Shown piece after piece: positions 1 through 8,849 of a stretch of DNA of 64,000 bases. A program made the translations under genes and the position numbers. Source of the stretch: SYLG01 sp965226945 (lineage in GTDB: Bacteria; Planctomycetota; Planctomycetia; Gemmatales; Gemmataceae). A model generated the notes under the pieces. That model was not told where the DNA came from and ran no database searches. It saw nothing but the letters and a program-made list of their open reading frames with translations. The stretch spans positions 868,001 through 932,000 of the forward strand of contig OZ245717.1 in assembly GCA_965226945.1 (NCBI GenBank), written 5' to 3'. The stretch's first letter is position 1; each line of letters opens with the position of its first letter.

Positions 1-1372
1 GCGCAAGCAAATGTTCAATGAGCCGGAAAAGCTGTTCGGTGCTCTCGCGCGCTTCCAACAGAAGTTCGACCTGTTTGGGCTCGAGCGGCCCGACGACCTC
101 CTCGAGGAGCACATGCACCGCCAGGCGCACGCTGGTTAGCGGCGTCTTCAGTTCGTGGCTGACGGTGGCGACCCAGTTCGATTTCAGTCGATTGAGCAGC
201 CGGAAGCGGGTCACATCGGTGAGCACGATGGAGACCCCCAGCGTTTCCCCCTCGGGCGTGCGGATTGGCCGGGCTTGCGGCAAGTAGGTGCGCTCTTCGC
301 CATCGATGCGGAAGTGCACCGCCTGTTCGAAGTTCTCGGCCAGCACGGGCCGCTGTTGCCTGAGGGAGTCGTGCAGCGCTTCGCGCAAGCTATCGGGCGG
401 CTCCCAGATGGCGGGGGCCTCGCCCTCGGTGGGGTTGGCCACGCCGAAGAGTTCGCGCGCGGCCGGGTTGGCAAGTTCCACGCCCCCGAGCAGATCGAGC
501 ACGATGATCGGGTCGGCAAACGAGTTGATCGTGGCCTGCGCCGTGTTGCGGGCGCGCAAAAGACTTTCGGTGTTATTCTGGCGGTATTGCCTGATCTTTT
601 GGGTCATCGCGTTGAAGGCGGTTGCCAACTGGCCCAACTCGTCGTTGCCAAACACGGGAACGGTCAGGTGAAGTTGGCCGGAGCCGATCGTACGCGCCGC
701 CTCCGTCACCGCCTGGATTGGTCCGAGGATCGCCTTGTTCAGCCACCAGACTCCCGCCAGCGACAGGAGTACCGCCAGCCCGAGCCCCATAAAAAAGCCG
801 GTGAAGGACGTGTTCGCGATCTTCTTGGCCTGCAGGCTGGTATCGCGCATTTGCAGTTCGTTGACCTCGTGGATGCGCTCGATCGTCGACTTGATCTTGT
901 GAAAGGTCGCCTGCAAGCCTGGCGGCTCGGCCTTGGAGAAATAGAGATCGGACCGCGTGGCTGCCGTTGTCGTGTTCGCAAAAAAACGATCTCCTTGCGC
1001 GCGATAGTGCAAGGTCAAGCGTTCCAGTTCGTCGACGAGCAAAGGCTCTTCGGGGAAGATCGTGATGTTGCGTTTTTCGACATCGAGTTGTTGCAGGTAT
1101 TTCTCCCAGGCCTTCTTAAAGTTCTGCCTGGCGGTGCCTTCATTGACCTCATGGGCCGCGAGTGCGAAGCGGAAGGAGGAATCGATCTTTTCGACCGCCT
1201 CGTTCATGTGGCTCATGGCGAGGATGCTGTCGAAATTTTCCTTGAGGATCTGATCGATCTCATGGCCCAGCCGGAAGAGCACTTCCAGCCCCGCGGCCCC
1301 CAGGATGGCGAGGGTCGCCAGGAACGGCACAACCATCAGGGCCAGGCGGCGTCTAAGCGAAAGTTTCATCAT
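1..1372 (-). CDS. Membrane sensor histidine kinase, KinB-like (C-terminus beyond window)
   Basis: Translating the minus strand from the ATG pair at 1367-1372 gives an open frame that runs off the window edge. In order: a transmembrane segment at about residues 8-28, a helical extracytoplasmic region of about 140 residues, a second transmembrane segment (FFMGLGLAVLLSL), a HAMP linker, a PAS domain (ADPIIVLDLLGGVELANPAA) and a HisKA phosphoacceptor helix with the H box WVATVSHELKTPLTSVRLAV. The ATPase domain lies outside the window. It starts 36 bp after the sigma-54 response regulator, so the two form an operon in the algB-kinB order of pseudomonads. Its stimulus is unknown; the divergent kdp operon suggests K+ or osmotic stress (inference). 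Confidence 0.9.
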   Translation of the reverse strand, partial: MMKLSLRRRLALMVVPFLATLAILGAAGLEVLFRLGHEIDQILKENFDSILAMSHMNEAVEKIDSSFRFALAAHEVNEGTARQNFKKAWEKYLQQLDVEKRNITIFPEEPLLVDELERLTLHYRAQGDRFFANTTTAATRSDLYFSKAEPPGLQATFHKIKSTIERIHEVNELQMRDTSLQAKKIANTSFTGFFMGLGLAVLLSLAGVWWLNKAILGPIQAVTEAARTIGSGQLHLTVPVFGNDELGQLATAFNAMTQKIRQYRQNNTESLLRARNTAQATINSFADPIIVLDLLGGVELANPAARELFGVANPTEGEAPAIWEPPDSLREALHDSLRQQRPVLAENFEQAVHFRIDGEERTYLPQARPIRTPEGETLGVSIVLTDVTRFRLLNRLKSNWVATVSHELKTPLTSVRLAVHVLLEEVVGPLEPKQVELLLEARESTEQLFRLIEHLLA

Positions 1373-1408
1373 TCGTCTGCCCTTTTGCTGTGTTCTTCGC
1401 GGCAGGGG

Positions 1409-2743
1409 TTAGAGCCCTAATTTCTTGCGTTTGCGGTACAGCGTGCTCGGGTCGATGCCCAGGGTTGCCGCCGCATCCTCAAGCGATGCCGACGAGGCGA
1501 GCACGCGGCGGCAATGTTCGGCTTCGAGAGCTTCGAGGGTGACCGCCCCCCCGATTTCGAGTCGGCCCACGGCCGGCGGCTGACCAATCTGGGCGGGAAG
1601 TTGAGACAAGCCGACCTCGGCGTCGGTGGCCAAGAGCACGCCGCGCTCGATGGCGTTTCGCAGTTCGCGCAGGTTGCCCGGCCAGCGATAACGCTGCAGG
1701 GAGGCTAGTGCTTCCGGCGAAAAACCGTGAATGGTCTTTCCCGATTGGCGCGCCAAAAACGCCAAAAGCCGGTTCGCAATCGGCACGATGTCCTTCTGTC
1801 TTTGCCGCAAGGGAGGCAACAGGATCTCGATGACATTGAGCCTGTAGAAAAGATCTTCGCGAAACCTGCCGGCCGCGACATCGGCTTGGAGGTCGCGGTT
1901 GGTCGCCGCCAGAATGCGCACGTCTCCCTTGCGCGTTTTCGCTTCACCGACGCGGTCGTAGGTCTTCTCCTGCAAAAAGCGCAAGAGCTTGGGTTGCAAA
2001 GCCAAGGGTAAGTCGCCAATTTCATCCATGAAGATCGTGCCCCCTTCGGCGGCCATGACCTTCCCTTCGGTCGCGCTGACCGCGCCGGTGAAGGCGCCGC
2101 GCGCGTGGCCGAACAGTTCGCTTTCAAGCAATTCCATCGACAGGCTGGGGCAATGGACTGTCACGAAGGGGCGGTCACGCCGCTTGCTCCGCTCGTGGAT
2201 CGTGCGCGCCAGCACCCCCTTGCCCGTACCGCTTTCGCCGCGCAACAGCACCGTCGCATCGGATGGGGCGACCTGATTGGCCACGAGCATGGCGGTTTTC
2301 ACCCCTTCTTCGGCAGAATCGAGGTCGATCTCAGGCACTGCCTGGCGGATCTGATCGCGCAGCGTGCGCACTTCGCTTTTGAGCCCGCGGAAGGTCTCGA
2401 AGCGGTCGAGCACGACGCGAAGTTGATCAGGGGTAAACGGTTTGGGCAAATAATCGAAGGCGCCGCGCCGCATCGCCTCCACGGCCGAATCGACCGCGGC
2501 GAACGCCGTCATCAACACCACGGCGGTTTCCGGAGAAAGTTCGAGAATTTGGGGCAACAGGCTCAAACCCGAATCCTTTCCCAGGCGTAGATCGAGAAAC
2601 ACGAGGTCGAACGGCTGCTGCGCCAAACAAGCCAGCGCCTGGCCGCCATCGGGCGCCTCGGTCACCTGGTGGCCCAGGCTCTCCAGCGTGATTCGTAGCG
2701 TCTTGCGCAAGCGAGGCTCATCGTCGACCAGCAAGAGGTTCAA
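1409..2743 (-). CDS. Sigma-54-dependent response regulator (NtrC/AlgB family)
   Basis: A 444-aa protein with the full three-domain NtrC layout. The receiver has the acidic pair near residue 7, phospho-acceptor Asp51 (LVFLDLRL), Thr79 and Lys101. The AAA+ domain has Walker A GESGTGKG, the sigma-54 contact loop GAFTGA and Walker B GGTIFMDEIGDLP. The C-terminus is a Fis-type helix-turn-helix ending LGIDPSTLYRKRKKLGL. The intact GAFTGA loop means it should activate sigma-54 promoters. It is divergent from kdp, where a -24/-12 promoter and paired palindromes occur, so kdp is the likely target (inference). No KdpD or KdpE is present in the window. Confidence 0.95.
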   Translation of the reverse strand: MNLLLVDDEPRLRKTLRITLESLGHQVTEAPDGGQALACLAQQPFDLVFLDLRLGKDSGLSLLPQILELSPETAVVLMTAFAAVDSAVEAMRRGAFDYLPKPFTPDQLRVVLDRFETFRGLKSEVRTLRDQIRQAVPEIDLDSAEEGVKTAMLVANQVAPSDATVLLRGESGTGKGVLARTIHERSKRRDRPFVTVHCPSLSMELLESELFGHARGAFTGAVSATEGKVMAAEGGTIFMDEIGDLPLALQPKLLRFLQEKTYDRVGEAKTRKGDVRILAATNRDLQADVAAGRFREDLFYRLNVIEILLPPLRQRQKDIVPIANRLLAFLARQSGKTIHGFSPEALASLQRYRWPGNLRELRNAIERGVLLATDAEVGLSQLPAQIGQPPAVGRLEIGGAVTLEALEAEHCRRVLASSASLEDAAATLGIDPSTLYRKRKKLGL

Positions 2744-2896
2744 TCGCTCCTCCTCACAAACGCATCAGAGCAAAGAAAATGCCGCGCAAGGCTCTTAGAG
2801 AGATTTTTTACCCTGGCACGCCAGAAGGCCCAGGGAGTTTTGCTTCATTCGCGCAAGAGCCCTCCTTTCCACCGCCGCAAACAAGCGCGAGGCGCG

Positions 2897-2930
2897 TTGC
2901 AATTTGCAAGGCCGACCGTGCAATTTGCAA
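2897..2930. promoter_or_regulatory. Paired palindromes, candidate activator binding sites upstream of kdp
   Basis: Two copies of TGCAATTTGCAA lie at 2898-2909 and 2919-2930, 21 bp apart (two helical turns). The first is extended to the symmetric TTGCAA-T-TTGCAA at 2897-2909. They lie about 90-120 bp upstream of the -24 element, the usual place for an NtrC-type enhancer. Binding by the adjacent regulator is inferred. Confidence 0.6.
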
Positions 2931-3016
2931 TCCGGCCGCGAGAAAAACCACTCGGAAATGCGAGGCAGAAAAATGAAACCCTTGTAAAGACAAGAGATAA
3001 GGCAAACCGCTGCGAT

Positions 3017-3032
3017 TGGCACAAACTCTGCT
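3017..3032 (+). promoter_or_regulatory. Sigma-54 (-24/-12) promoter of the kdp operon
   Basis: TGGCACAAACTCTGCT has GG at 3018-3019 and GC at 3030-3031 with exactly 10 bp between, matching the consensus TGGCAC-N5-TTGCW at all but one core position. The expected start site is near 3043, leaving a leader of about 37 nt before the first small gene. It fits the divergent sigma-54 regulator. Confidence 0.75.
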
Positions 3033-3079
3033 TTCGGTGTGGTACGACGACCCTGTTTCGATCGCTCAAGGAGTTTTTC

Positions 3080-3175
3080 ATGGACCTTTCTTTTTGGATC
3101 CCGGCGATGCTCGTCCTCGGATTGGCCACCCTCGGCCTGATGGCCGCCTTCGTACAGTTCTGCGACCAGGTTTAA
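3080..3175 (+). CDS. 31-aa membrane peptide at the head of the kdp operon
   Basis: ATG at 3080 follows a good AAGGAG site at 3068-3073 and encodes 31 residues: one hydrophobic helix (WIPAMLVLGLATLGLMAAF) and the tail VQFCDQV. It is distinct from the KdpF-like peptide that follows 12 bp later. Small peptides with an FxxxCDxx ending often precede kdpF in other phyla as I recall, usually unannotated. A role as an extra Kdp subunit or stabiliser is inferred from position only. Confidence 0.7.
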   Translation: MDLSFWIPAMLVLGLATLGLMAAFVQFCDQV

Positions 3176-3187
3176 GGAGCCATAATC

Positions 3188-3268
3188 ATGATTTGGATCA
3201 CCGCCGTCGTGTGTCTTTTCCTGTTGGGTTACCTGCTCGTTGCCCTCCTTCGCCCCGAATGGTTCTAG
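3188..3268 (+). CDS. kdpF: KdpF, small subunit of the K+-transporting ATPase
   Basis: A 26-aa single-span peptide with the KdpF pattern of a hydrophobic helix containing LLGYLLVALLRPEWF; the GYLxxAL[LI]xPExF ending is typical. KdpF stabilises the KdpABC complex in the inner membrane. It lies 12 bp after the 31-aa peptide and 64 bp before kdpA, in the same operon. It is too short for most gene callers. Confidence 0.88.
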   Translation: MIWITAVVCLFLLGYLLVALLRPEWF

Positions 3269-3332
3269 GGCCACCTGGCCCCATTTACCACCAATACAGA
3301 TCATTCAAGTAGATTTTCAGGAGTTTCCCCCC

Positions 3333-5033
3333 ATGTGGTTTTTACCGCTTTTGATTTTGGCGCTGGCGATCGCCTTGTCGATCCCGCTTGGCCGTTACAT
3401 GGCCTGGGTGCTCGACCGGCCCCTATCGCAAGATCCGGTGGAGCGAGCGATCGACACCGGCCCGCAAAGCTGGAAGGCCTATTGCTTCTCGATGCTCGCC
3501 TTTAATTTTCTGGTGTTTGTCATCGGCTTCGGCATTTTGGCCGCGCAGCCCTATTTGCCTCTCAACCCGGACCACAAGGGGATGCTCGCACCGTCCACGA
3601 TTTTCAACACCGCCTGCTCTTTCTTGACGAACACGAACTTGCAGCACTACGCGGGCGAGGTGCACCTTTCCTATTTCAGCCAGCTTTTCTTCATCTGCTG
3701 GAAGCAGTTCGTCACCCCCGCCATCGGCCTGGCCGCCCTCCTCGCCGTGATCCGCGGCCTGCGCGGCGACTCCCACCTGGGCAACTTTTATGTCGATCTT
3801 TGGCGCTCTGTGGTCAAGGTGCTCCTTCCCTTGAGCTTTGTCCTGGCGCTTTTGTGCATCGCGGGCGGCGTACCGATGACGCTCGAAGGCAATGTCGAAG
3901 TCACCACCCTGGAAGGGGGCAAGCAGGTGATCGCCCGCGGACCGGTCGCGGCCATCCTTTCGATTAAGCAACTGGGAACCAACGGCGGCGGTTTCTTCGG
4001 CACCAACTCGGCCCACCCGTTCGAAAACCCCAATGCCTTCACCAATGTGCTCGAATGCGCCGCGATCGTGCTCATCCCGATGGCCTGCGTCGTCATGTTT
4101 GGCAGGATGCTCAAAGCGCCTCGGCATGCGCTGGTGGTCTACATCGTCATGCTCCTCTTCGTGCTCGCCCTGCTAGGCGCGGGAATTGCGACCGACGCGA
4201 TGACTCCCAACCCCGGCCTTGCCGGTTTGCCGCTCGATCAATCGCTTGGCAACCTCGAAGGCAAGGAACTGCGCTTTGGCACCTCGGCGGGCATGACCTG
4301 GGCGACCCTCACCACCTGCACGTCCAACGGTTCGGTCAACTGCATGCACGACAGCTTGAACCCGCTCGCGGGGCTCATCCCCTTGACCGGCATGTGGCTC
4401 AATTGCAACTTCGGCGGCGTGGGCGTCGGGCTGATCAACTTCCTCGTTTACCTGATTGTCGGCGTGTTCCTGGCCGGCCTCATGGTGGGCCGCACCCCCG
4501 AATACCTGGGCAAAAAGGTGGAAGCCCGCGAGATGAAGCTGGCGATGCTCGCCCTGCTCATTCACCCGATCATGATCCTCATTCCCACCGGGATCTTCGC
4601 CGTTATGCCCTGGGGGCCCGAAGCGACGAACAATCCCGGCGCGCACGGCTTGAGTGAAATCCTGTACGAGTTCAGCTCGTCTTCCGCGAACAACGGCTCC
4701 GGCTTCGAGGGCCTGGGCGACACTCACGGCTTTGTCGAGGAAAAAGCGAATGCCGCGCCGCCCGCAAAGTGGGCCTTCCAGTGGGATATCGCCACCGGCC
4801 TCGTCATGTTGATCTGCCGCTTCGTGCCGATCATCGCGCCGATCGCCTTCGCCGCCTCGCTGGCCGGCAAACGGCCGACGCCGTTCACCGCGGGAACGCT
4901 GCGCACCGACAACGCCACCTTCGGCTTTGTCTTGCTCGGCACCATCCTGCTTGTGGGCGCCCTGCTCTTCCTGCCGGTCGCGGCCCTTGGCCCCGTGGCG
5001 GAACACTTTGGACCGCTGCCTTTTGGCAAATAG
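3333..5033 (+). CDS. kdpA: KdpA, K+-channel-like subunit of the K+-transporting ATPase
   Basis: KdpA (566 aa) is the membrane channel subunit that selects K+ for the P-type pump KdpB. I use the ATG at 3333 after an AGGAG site; it gives the standard N-terminus MWFLPLLILALAIALSIPLG. The four selectivity-loop regions are recognisable: TNTNLQHYAGE, LGTNGGGFFGTNSAHPFENP, TCTSNGSVNCMHDSLNPLAG and SSSANNGSGFEGLGD. About ten transmembrane segments are visible and the length is normal for the family. The gene is followed by kdpB after 54 bp. Confidence 0.97.
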   Translation: MWFLPLLILALAIALSIPLGRYMAWVLDRPLSQDPVERAIDTGPQSWKAYCFSMLAFNFLVFVIGFGILAAQPYLPLNPDHKGMLAPSTIFNTACSFLTNTNLQHYAGEVHLSYFSQLFFICWKQFVTPAIGLAALLAVIRGLRGDSHLGNFYVDLWRSVVKVLLPLSFVLALLCIAGGVPMTLEGNVEVTTLEGGKQVIARGPVAAILSIKQLGTNGGGFFGTNSAHPFENPNAFTNVLECAAIVLIPMACVVMFGRMLKAPRHALVVYIVMLLFVLALLGAGIATDAMTPNPGLAGLPLDQSLGNLEGKELRFGTSAGMTWATLTTCTSNGSVNCMHDSLNPLAGLIPLTGMWLNCNFGGVGVGLINFLVYLIVGVFLAGLMVGRTPEYLGKKVEAREMKLAMLALLIHPIMILIPTGIFAVMPWGPEATNNPGAHGLSEILYEFSSSSANNGSGFEGLGDTHGFVEEKANAAPPAKWAFQWDIATGLVMLICRFVPIIAPIAFAASLAGKRPTPFTAGTLRTDNATFGFVLLGTILLVGALLFLPVAALGPVAEHFGPLPFGK

Positions 5034-5087
5034 TTCCAACCAACATCAAAAACCGTTAGAAATCAGCCCTTCAAGGAGTATTAAAGT

Positions 5088-7250
5088 ATGTCTACTACAT
5101 TCCTATCGGCGCAAGACGCCAAACAGGCTCGCCGCCAAAGCCGGCAGCTCAGCCTTTTCGCCCCCGACTTGATGAAACAGGCGGCCTGGCGCGCTGTGAT
5201 CATGCTGCGGCCCGACATCCTCTGGAAGAACCCGGTGATGTTCGTGGTGGAAGTGGGAACGGTCATGTCGATCGCTTACACCGTGGTCAAGTTTTTCGAT
5301 CCGCCGTCGACGCTCGCCTCGCTCGCCTACCTGGTCGCACTCGATCTTTGGTTGGCCCTGACCGTGCTCTTTGCCAACTTCGCCGAAGCCCTCGCTGAAG
5401 CTCGGGGCAAGGCCCAGGCCGACGCTTTGCGTAAAACGCGCCAGGCAACGCCGGCCTGCCGCATCAAGGACCGAAAACCCTTGACGCAGATCAGCGCCAA
5501 AGATGGAGTCGAAGTCTCCTCGACCGATCTGCGCGAGGGGGATTTGATCCTCGTCGAGGCGGGAGAACTCATCAGCGCCGACGGCGAAATCATCGAAGGG
5601 GTCGCCTCGGTCGATGAATCGGCGATCACCGGCGAATCGGCACCCGTCGTGCGCGAAGCCGGCGGCGACCGCTCAGGCGTTACCGGCGGCTGCCGCGTGC
5701 TATCGGACCGCATCCTCATCAAGGTCACCGTCAAACAGGGCGAATCGTTCCTTGACAAGATGATCCGCTTAGTCGAGGGAGCCTCGCGCCAGCGCACGCC
5801 CAACGAAATCGCCCTGTCGATCGTACTCGCCGCCTTCACGCTGATCTTCGTCATCGTGACCGCCACGCTCTGGCCCCTGGCCCGCAACGCGGAAATCTAC
5901 ATGGCCGCCTTCAATGGCGTGCCCCAGGTGTTGAGCCTGGGCACCGATGTGCCGACGCTCGTCGCCTTGCTCGTTTGCCTCATCCCGACGACGATCGGCG
6001 CTTTGCTGGCGGCAATCGGTATCGCCGGCATGGACCGGGCGCTGCGCGCCAACATCATCGCCAAGTCGGGCAAGGCAGTCGAAGTCGCCGGCGACCTCGA
6101 TACTCTGCTCTTGGACAAGACCGGCACGATCACGATCGGCAATCGTCGCGCGACCCGCTTTGTGCCGTTGGGCGATTATTCCGCCGCCGAAGTGGGCCGG
6201 CTGGCGGCGCTTTCGAGCGCGACCGACGAAACACCGGAGGGGAAGAGTATCGTCGAGCTTCAGCGTAAAAACAATGTCGCGGGAAGCATTCTGGCGAGCG
6301 CTCCTGCCGGATCGCGCTTCGTCTCCTTCTCGGCCCAAACGCGCATGAGCGGCGTCGATCTGCCCACGGGTGAAGTCATCCGCAAGGGGGCCAGCGATGC
6401 CGTGATCAAGCATGTCAAAAGCCAGGGGGGAGCCCTCCCGGCGAGACTGCAAGAACAGGTCGATGCGATCGCCACCCTGGGGCAGACCCCGCTCTTGGTC
6501 AGCGAGGCCAACCGCATCGCCGGCATTGTCGTGCTTGAAGACATCCTCAAGCCAGGCATCCGCGAACGCTTCGAGCGCCTTCGCCGGATGGGACTTCGCA
6601 CCGTGATGGTGACGGGCGACAACCCCTTGACCGCCAAGAGCATCGCCGAACAGGCCGGGGTCGACGACTACATCGCCGAGGCGACACCTGAGGCCAAATT
6701 GGCCTACATCCGCAAGGAACAGGCGGCCGGCAAGCTGGTGGCCATGATGGGCGACGGCACCAACGACGCCCCTGCGCTCGCTCAGGCCGATGTCGGCGTG
6801 GCGATGAACAGCGGCACGCAAGCGGCCAAGGAAGCGGGCAACATGGTCGACCTCGACAGCGACCCGACCAAGTTGATCGAGGTGGTCGAAGTCGGCAAAC
6901 AACTGTTGATGACGCGCGGCGCCTTGACGACCTTCAGCATTGCCAACGACGTCGCCAAGTACTTTGCGATCGTGCCGGCCCTGTTTGCCGGCACCCTGCC
7001 CTGGTTGAAATCGATCGATTTCCTCCATTTGACCTCGTCGACGTCGGCGATTCTTTCGGCGGTGATCTTCAACGCTCTGATCATCCCGTTTTTGATCCCG
7101 ATCGCGCTCAAGGGGGTGACCTACCGCCCCGTGGGAGCCGATGCACTGCTGCGCCGCAATGTACTGATCTGGGGCCTTGGCGGCGTGATCGTGCCGTTCA
7201 TCGCCATCAAGGGGATCGATATGGTCCTGGCCCTACTGGGTTTGGCTTAA
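5088..7250 (+). CDS. kdpB: KdpB, catalytic P-type ATPase subunit of the K+ pump
   Basis: A 720-aa P-type ATPase that drives K+ uptake through KdpA. Visible: the actuator TGES motif near residue 180, the phosphorylation motif DKTGTIT at Asp343, the nucleotide-binding region with ASDAVIKHV, MVTGDNPLTA, and the hinge MGDGTNDAPALAQADVGVAM. KdpB-specific stretches such as GNMVDLDSDPTKLIEVVEVGKQ identify the subfamily. An AAGGAG site lies upstream of the ATG. The N-terminal extension of about 30 residues makes it a little longer than the E. coli protein. Confidence 0.97.
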   Translation: MSTTFLSAQDAKQARRQSRQLSLFAPDLMKQAAWRAVIMLRPDILWKNPVMFVVEVGTVMSIAYTVVKFFDPPSTLASLAYLVALDLWLALTVLFANFAEALAEARGKAQADALRKTRQATPACRIKDRKPLTQISAKDGVEVSSTDLREGDLILVEAGELISADGEIIEGVASVDESAITGESAPVVREAGGDRSGVTGGCRVLSDRILIKVTVKQGESFLDKMIRLVEGASRQRTPNEIALSIVLAAFTLIFVIVTATLWPLARNAEIYMAAFNGVPQVLSLGTDVPTLVALLVCLIPTTIGALLAAIGIAGMDRALRANIIAKSGKAVEVAGDLDTLLLDKTGTITIGNRRATRFVPLGDYSAAEVGRLAALSSATDETPEGKSIVELQRKNNVAGSILASAPAGSRFVSFSAQTRMSGVDLPTGEVIRKGASDAVIKHVKSQGGALPARLQEQVDAIATLGQTPLLVSEANRIAGIVVLEDILKPGIRERFERLRRMGLRTVMVTGDNPLTAKSIAEQAGVDDYIAEATPEAKLAYIRKEQAAGKLVAMMGDGTNDAPALAQADVGVAMNSGTQAAKEAGNMVDLDSDPTKLIEVVEVGKQLLMTRGALTTFSIANDVAKYFAIVPALFAGTLPWLKSIDFLHLTSSTSAILSAVIFNALIIPFLIPIALKGVTYRPVGADALLRRNVLIWGLGGVIVPFIAIKGIDMVLALLGLA

Positions 7251-7300
7251 CCCCAACTTTTTCAACCGCTCAAATTGAAAGATCCAAGGAGTAGAAAATC

Positions 7301-8347
7301 ATGTTTTCCCACCTACGCGCCAATTTGATTCTCGCCGGCGTCACGCTCGGCATCTGCTCGGTCGCCTATCCGGTCACTCTTTTGCTTGTGGGCAATGTCC
7401 TTTTCCGTGAAAGTGCCCAGGGGAGCCTAATCGCCGACGTCAACAAGAAAGTCGTCGGTTCCTCGCTGATCGCCCAAGAATTCAAAGGAGAGGAATGGTT
7501 TCAGTCCAGGCCTTCGGCGGCCGGATTCAATGGCGGCGCTTCGAGCGGTTCCAACCTGGGGGCGAACAACCCCAAGCTGCGCGACCGGGTCGCCCAGCAA
7601 ATCGGAGGCTCGGTCTCCTACCGGGCCGGCTCGGCGTCGGCGGGACTGGATAAGGTCAACCCCAAGACACCGCAGGCCGACATCGAAGCCTGGTTTGCCG
7701 CGAAGCCCGACCGCGCGGCGCTCTGGGCCGCCGAATCGTCGGTGGCGGCTCCCAACTGGGCCAAGACCGACCTGACCGATGACAAATATGGCCTGCAAGG
7801 TCAGGCGATCGCCCAGTGGGCGCAAGCGCATCCCGAGGCGATCGTGGCCTGGAAAAAGGAAAATCCAGATAACTCGGGCGAGCCCAAGCCGGAAGACCTG
7901 GTCAAACCCTACTTCGCCGATTTCGTCAAAACGAACCCTGGCAAATTCCCGATCGTGGTCGAAGGGAAAAAGCCCGATGGAACCGTGGAAAAGAAGATCG
8001 AACCGGGGGTGGCCGATGGCGCGGTTCATGCCAACTTCTTCGATCTTTGGGCCAGCGATCCGGCCAACGCGGCCAAGGTCACCGACCTGGAGCTCATTCC
8101 CGCCGACGCCGTGACCACTTCCGGATCGGGTTTGGATCCGCACATCACCGTGGCCAATGCGCTGGCCCAACTGGACCGGGTGGCGGCCAAGCGGTCGGGC
8201 TCGGTCGATGCGGCCAGGCGCAAGGCGGACATTGCCGCGCTGATCCGGGAGAAATCCTTTGCTCCGTGGTGGGGCCTGGCCGGAGAGCCGATGGTGAATG
8301 TCCTGCAACTCAACCTGGCACTGGAGGCCAAGTTCCCACACTCCTGA
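7301..8347 (+). CDS. kdpC: KdpC, K+-transporting ATPase C subunit with a large insertion
   Basis: KdpC helps the pump bind ATP and is usually about 190 aa; this one is 348 aa. Standard elements flank an insertion: the N-terminal membrane helix, QSRPSAAGFNGGASSGSNLG and NPKLRDRVAQQI, then IPADAVTTSGSGLDPHIT, and the end LAGEPMVNVLQLNLALEAKF. The extra 150 or so residues (roughly 105-265) contain repeated AlaTrp-type helices (WFAAKPDRAALWAAE, AIAQWAQAHPEAIVAWKKE, YFADFVKTNPGKFP, FFDLWASDPANAAK). The reading frame is uninterrupted, so the insertion is genuine. Confidence 0.95.
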   Translation: MFSHLRANLILAGVTLGICSVAYPVTLLLVGNVLFRESAQGSLIADVNKKVVGSSLIAQEFKGEEWFQSRPSAAGFNGGASSGSNLGANNPKLRDRVAQQIGGSVSYRAGSASAGLDKVNPKTPQADIEAWFAAKPDRAALWAAESSVAAPNWAKTDLTDDKYGLQGQAIAQWAQAHPEAIVAWKKENPDNSGEPKPEDLVKPYFADFVKTNPGKFPIVVEGKKPDGTVEKKIEPGVADGAVHANFFDLWASDPANAAKVTDLELIPADAVTTSGSGLDPHITVANALAQLDRVAAKRSGSVDAARRKADIAALIREKSFAPWWGLAGEPMVNVLQLNLALEAKFPHS

Positions 8348-8404
8348 GGCAAAGAGCTCCGGCCTTCGGAATATCGTTTCACAGACTGATCCATTGGATG
8401 TGTC

Positions 8405-8719
8405 ATGAACATTTATGAACAGTTCCGTGATCATCGGCCTGCCACTGCGAAAGCGTTCGCGAAAAAGGAGTTTTCGTTTGAGGAGGAGATGCTCGAGCGG
8501 GTGCGCGAACCCGGTATCCCCGCTCGGGCTTCTTTTTCCGACTGGCTGAACCCGCCCTATTCGATCCGGGTGTTTCTGGTGGCCTCGGTCTGGGCGATAC
8601 CCGGATATCTGCTCACCATGATCTTGGGGGCTTTTTTCCACATAAATGACCCCGCCATCGCGGGAACGGTCGGGGCTCTTTTGGGGGCTCTCATCGGCGG
8701 TTGCCTTGAAAAAGAATAG
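8405..8719 (+). CDS. 104-aa membrane protein at the end of the kdp operon
   Basis: Not recognised. It starts 57 bp after kdpC on the same strand. The first 55 residues are charged and soluble-looking (FSFEEEMLERVREPGIPARASF); the rest has two hydrophobic segments, SIRVFLVASVWAIPGYLLTM and a Gly/Ala-rich AGTVGALLGALIGG, ending CLEKE. The position suggests an accessory to the K+ pump, but nothing in the sequence shows a function. Confidence 0.75.
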   Translation: MNIYEQFRDHRPATAKAFAKKEFSFEEEMLERVREPGIPARASFSDWLNPPYSIRVFLVASVWAIPGYLLTMILGAFFHINDPAIAGTVGALLGALIGGCLEKE

Positions 8720-8849
8720 CTTGGCATGTTTCCTCTTCCGTTTCCGGACCTCTTTTACTCCGTATGCAACTTTTTTCTAAACAATATTGAGCGTATAAAA
8801 TTCTTTCTTTTACGATGAACCTTAAATCTTGATGGCGATTTGAAGGGCA

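Noticed and set aside
155..1420. Long plus-strand open frame of 421 codons
   Set aside because: Antisense to the histidine kinase, whose PAS, HAMP and HisKA motifs are clear on the minus strand. GC-rich codon bias creates the shadow frame.
2814..2830. TGGCACGCCAGAAGGC as a second sigma-54 promoter
   Set aside because: The GG to GC spacing is off by one and the -12 bases do not match; the element at 3017 is much better.
3240..3332. Upstream extension of kdpA
   Set aside because: It lacks a ribosome site, overlaps kdpF, and the family N-terminus starts at the ATG at 3333.
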